A stretch of DNA of 7,827 nucleotides from Micrococcales bacterium UBA3913 (GTDB taxonomy: Bacteria > Actinomycetota > Actinomycetes > Actinomycetales > Microbacteriaceae). Position numbers and translations under genes: made by a program. Below the pieces are notes generated by a model, which had not been told where the DNA came from, did no database searches, and saw only the letters and a program-made list of their open reading frames with translations. The stretch is taken from contig DGEZ01000027.1 in the NCBI GenBank assembly GCA_002391425.1, positions 1-7,827 of the forward strand, read 5' to 3'. Shown here one piece after another: positions 5,556 to 7,827 of this stretch (position 1 is its first letter; each line of letters opens with the position of its first letter).

Positions 5556-7193
5556 CTACAGGTCTTCCTGATCGAGAATCGTGTATCGATACCCTTGTTC
5601 GGCGAGGAAACGCTGGCGGTGCAGGGCAAAGTCTTGGTCGACGGTGTCCCGCATGACAATCGTGTAGAAGTGAGCGGTGGCGCGCGAGGACTTTGGGCGA
5701 AGGATGCGGCCCAGTCGTTGTGCTTCCTCCTGGCGCGATCCGAATGAGCCGGAGATCTGTATGGCCACGGATGCGTCCGGCAGGTCGATGGAGAAATTCG
5801 CCACCTTCGAGACCACCAGCGTGGAAATGTCTGCGCGCCGGAACGCGTCATAGAGGGCCTCGCGCTCAGCTACCGGCGTCTGCCCGGTGAGGCTGGGTAC
5901 CCCCAGGTCCTCACTCACCTCGGCGATCTGGTCGAGGTATTGCCCGATGATGAGCGTCTGCTCCCCGGCATGTCGATCCAGGATTCGTCGCAGCACGGGA
6001 AGTTTGGAGGCGCTCGTGGCGGCGATGCGATACCGCTCCTGGTCTGTGGCCGCCGCATAGCGCAGCCGTTCGTCATCGGGCATCGTGACGCGTACCTCAA
6101 TGCACTCCGCAGGGGAGATGAACCCCTGAGATTCGAGCTCCTTCCAGGGAGCGTCGAAGCGCTTCGGGCCGATCAGGGAGAAGACGTCACCCTCGCGGCC
6201 GTCTTCGCGAACGAGGGTGGCGGTGAGGCCGAGTCTCCTCCTGGCTTGCAGATCGGCGGTCAGTTTGAAGACGGGGGCGGGCAGGAGGTGCACCTCGTCG
6301 TAGATGATCAGACCCCAATCCCGGGCATTCAGAATGTCGAGGTGGGCGTAGGCACCTTTACGACGCGTCGTGAGAATCTGGTACGTGGCGATGGTGACCG
6401 GGCGAATCTCCTTGGACTCCCCCGAGTACTCTCCGATCTCGTCCTCGGTGAGTGTGGTGCGGGCGAGCAGCTCGGAGCGCCACTGGCGCGCAGACACGGT
6501 GTTGGTGACCAGGATGAGCGTGTTGCGGGAGATCTGTGCCATTGCGGCGGCTCCGACGATGGTCTTGCCCGCGCCGCAGGGCAGCACGACGACCCCACTG
6601 CCTCCGGCGGTGAACTTCGCGGCGGCCTCGCGCTGGTAATCCCGCAGCGTCCACCCGGTCATATCCAGGGTGATGGGGAGCGGTTCTCCTGGGGTGTAAC
6701 CGGCGTTGTCCTCAGCGGGCCACCCCAGCTTAAGCAGCGCCTGCTTGAGTTGGCCGCGTGCCCAGGGGCCGATGATCCGAGAGCCGTCGGGACGCGACCC
6801 GGTGAGAAGTTCCGCAATTTTCGGGCGGGACGCCACTTCCTGCAGCACCGCGGCATTTGAGCTGGAGAGAATGAGGTCGTCGCCATCCCTGTTGATGGAC
6901 AACAAGCCGTAGCGTGCCATCGAGTCAATGATCTCGGTGCGCACCGAGTCGGGGACGGGGAACTTCGCATACCGGTCCAGAGTTGAGAGAACTTCCTCGC
7001 TGGTGTGCCCGGCGGCCCGCGCATTCCACAGACCCAATCGAGTGATCCGATAGGTGTGGATGTGCTCGGGGGCTCGCTCGAGTTCGGCGAAGACGGCCAG
7101 CTCATGCCGAGCTTCCTGTGCGTGGGGGTTGTCCAGCTCCAGCAGGACAGTGCGATCGCTCTGGACGATGAGTGGACTGGTAGTGGACACCAT
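5556..7193 (-). CDS. xpb: XPB/Rad25-type (ERCC3-like) superfamily 2 DNA helicase
   Basis: This 545-residue protein is a complete bacterial XPB helicase, a 3'-5' ATP-dependent DNA translocase related to the eukaryotic TFIIH subunit. The N-terminal part (about 1-175) includes the actinobacterial PLIVQSDRTVLLEL and ELERAPEHIHTYRITRLGLW segments and corresponds to the helicase-associated, damage-recognition-like region. The helicase core follows: LRDYQ (183-187), Walker A PCGAGKT (205-211), the Walker B box DEVH (299-302), TAT (324-326) and the XPB-specific RED motif (329-331). Motif V (VSKVANFSIDLPDASVAIQ, about 461-479) and motif VI QRLGRILRP (492-500) complete the core. Length and motifs are intact, so it should be active. 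It lies next to the helicase-associated gene 64 bases upstream, as in mycobacteria (Rv0862c-Rv0861c, from memory). ATG 7193 is the start that fits family N-termini. A GAAGG directly abuts this ATG, too close to act as a normal Shine-Dalgarno, which suits a leaderless message. Confidence 0.97.
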   Translation of the reverse strand: MVSTTSPLIVQSDRTVLLELDNPHAQEARHELAVFAELERAPEHIHTYRITRLGLWNARAAGHTSEEVLSTLDRYAKFPVPDSVRTEIIDSMARYGLLSINRDGDDLILSSSNAAVLQEVASRPKIAELLTGSRPDGSRIIGPWARGQLKQALLKLGWPAEDNAGYTPGEPLPITLDMTGWTLRDYQREAAAKFTAGGSGVVVLPCGAGKTIVGAAAMAQISRNTLILVTNTVSARQWRSELLARTTLTEDEIGEYSGESKEIRPVTIATYQILTTRRKGAYAHLDILNARDWGLIIYDEVHLLPAPVFKLTADLQARRRLGLTATLVREDGREGDVFSLIGPKRFDAPWKELESQGFISPAECIEVRVTMPDDERLRYAAATDQERYRIAATSASKLPVLRRILDRHAGEQTLIIGQYLDQIAEVSEDLGVPSLTGQTPVAEREALYDAFRRADISTLVVSKVANFSIDLPDASVAIQISGSFGSRQEEAQRLGRILRPKSSRATAHFYTIVMRDTVDQDFALHRQRFLAEQGYRYTILDQEDL

Positions 7194-7199
7194 CCTTCA

Positions 7200-7205
7200 A
7201 GCCTA
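7200..7205 (-). promoter_or_regulatory. Candidate -10 element of the xpb gene (leaderless)
   Basis: TAGGCT on the minus strand fits TANNNT and is followed by exactly 6 bases before ATG 7193. It differs by one base from the TAAGCT at the CMD operon, which has the same spacing. No convincing -35 hexamer is seen 16 to 18 bases upstream. Confidence 0.4.
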
Positions 7206-7226
7206 CGTCGTGTTCGACAGTGGCGC

Positions 7227-7257
7227 ATCGCCGTATTGCGGAAGTTTCCGCGGCGAT
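7227..7257 (-). terminator. Nested hairpin immediately after the helicase-associated gene
   Basis: The outer arms ATCGCCG (7227-7233) and CGGCGAT (7251-7257) pair over 7 bp. Inside, CGGAA (7239-7243) and TTCCG (7246-7250) pair over 5 bp with a 2-base loop, leaving five unpaired bases on one side. On the minus strand the structure begins at the first base after the stop codon 7260-7258. No T-run follows, so it is either a U-tract-less terminator or an RNA end-protecting or processing structure separating the two helicase-related genes. Confidence 0.5.
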
Positions 7258-7827
7258 TCAGTGCTCGTCGATCACATCGACGGCAAGGATGCTCGACAGG
7301 GGGAACGTGCGCTCGGTCTGGGCTTGCGGGTCGCGTCCGCGCAACCGCCCGCCGCCGATACCCGTGGGCTCGACATTGAACGAGCCCTCAGCCGCCCCGG
7401 GCCGTGCAACGCGAATACGCACCGGCACGCGGCGCTTGACGGCGAATTCGAGGATGTGCGCAATCTGCCCGGCGCGGAGGTCAGCATCGCCGCCCTCCAC
7501 GCTGCGATGCAGGGACTGGGCAACCGCGAGCGCCTCGGTAGAGGGGTCCCCGGTGCCTGGCCAGGGCAGCAGGGTGCCCACCGGACGACCGGAGGGAAGG
7601 AAGGTGACGGAGCCGGATGGGCGACCGCCGGATGCGACCGGGTAGTGGGCTTCTGACAGGGCGTTGAAAGTCGTCTCGGGGGGGAATGGGCTGAGCAGGT
7701 CGGTGGGCGCCTCCGACACCGGGATCAGGCCGAGCGCGGTGAGTTCGCGGTCGTGTAGCAGTGTCGTTGCGATGGCGGCCGAGCTCGCACTGATCCGTGT
7801 TCCACGGCCCTCGGCCCGGATGCGCAC
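7258..7827 (-). CDS. Helicase-associated domain protein, C-terminal part (partial)
   Basis: The last 189 or so codons of a larger protein are present; the frame is open to the right edge, so the first GTG at 7827 is probably an internal codon. In actinobacteria the protein encoded next to xpb is usually about 700 to 800 residues, with a winged-helix front and a helicase-associated (XPB/Ssl2-like, Helicase_C_3) middle. Here the middle is represented by TRISASSAAIATTLLHD and LTALGLIPVSEAP. The C-terminal 70 residues look like a WYL-like beta domain: ILEFAVKRRVPVRIRV (fragment residues about 124-139), EPTGIGGGRLRGRD (152-165) and ERTFPLSSILAVDVI. Its exact biochemical role is not established; adjacency to xpb suggests a partner or accessory factor in DNA repair or remodelling. 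Identity rests on context as well as on these segments. Confidence 0.82.
   Translation of the reverse strand: MRIRAEGRGTRISASSAAIATTLLHDRELTALGLIPVSEAPTDLLSPFPPETTFNALSEAHYPVASGGRPSGSVTFLPSGRPVGTLLPWPGTGDPSTEALAVAQSLHRSVEGGDADLRAGQIAHILEFAVKRRVPVRIRVARPGAAEGSFNVEPTGIGGGRLRGRDPQAQTERTFPLSSILAVDVIDEH

Noticed and set aside
4799..5656. 285-codon plus-strand open frame
   Set aside because: It is antisense to the whole response regulator, has no recognisable domain, and reflects the G/C-biased third positions of the real gene.
5940..6860. 306-codon plus-strand open frame
   Set aside because: It is antisense to the conserved xpb helicase core, with no family resemblance; treated as a shadow.

Overview
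The window is a compact, high-GC stretch of an actinobacterial chromosome. The pairing of an XPB-type helicase with a helicase-associated protein, the G/C-rich third codon positions and the start-site architecture all point to Actinomycetota. The protein sequences look most like Micrococcales and perhaps Microbacteriaceae; this family-level placement is from memory of homologues, not a search. All seven genes lie on the minus strand, so they read from right to left. I see no tRNA, rRNA, CRISPR array, transposase or phage gene.

Right part (7827 to 5556): the C-terminal piece of a helicase-associated protein runs off the right edge. It is followed by a nested hairpin and then a complete bacterial XPB/Rad25-type DNA helicase. 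Adjacency of these two genes is a known actinobacterial arrangement and suggests a DNA repair or remodelling role.

Middle part (5555 to 3148): an OmpR-family response regulator and its membrane histidine kinase form a two-gene operon with 4 bases between them. The 55-base promoter region of the regulator carries a perfect 8-base direct repeat with an 11-base period. It sits where an OmpR/PhoB-type activator would replace the -35 element, so autoregulation is likely. The kinase has an unusual proline-rich and then basic insertion inside its ATP-binding half.

Left part (3147 to 1): after a hairpin and a palindrome-bearing promoter region comes a tightly coupled four-gene operon. It encodes a carboxymuconolactone decarboxylase/AhpD-like protein with a CxxC, an SDR dehydrogenase resembling the mycofactocin-coupled subfamily, an alpha/beta hydrolase of the proline iminopeptidase type, and a GPH-family (MFS_2) sugar or glycoside symporter cut by the left edge. 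All three junctions are 4-base ATGA stop/start overlaps. The natural reading is a small catabolic unit in which the symporter imports a substrate, the hydrolase cleaves an ester or amide, the SDR oxidises an alcohol and the CMD-like protein handles a downstream or redox step. The substrate cannot be told from the sequence. The two-component system directly upstream is a candidate regulator.

Three independent gene starts (XPB, response regulator, CMD) each have a -10-like hexamer ending exactly 6 bases before the start codon, with no well-placed Shine-Dalgarno sequence. This is the layout of leaderless transcripts. The genes inside operons either have a Shine-Dalgarno sequence or rely on ATGA coupling.
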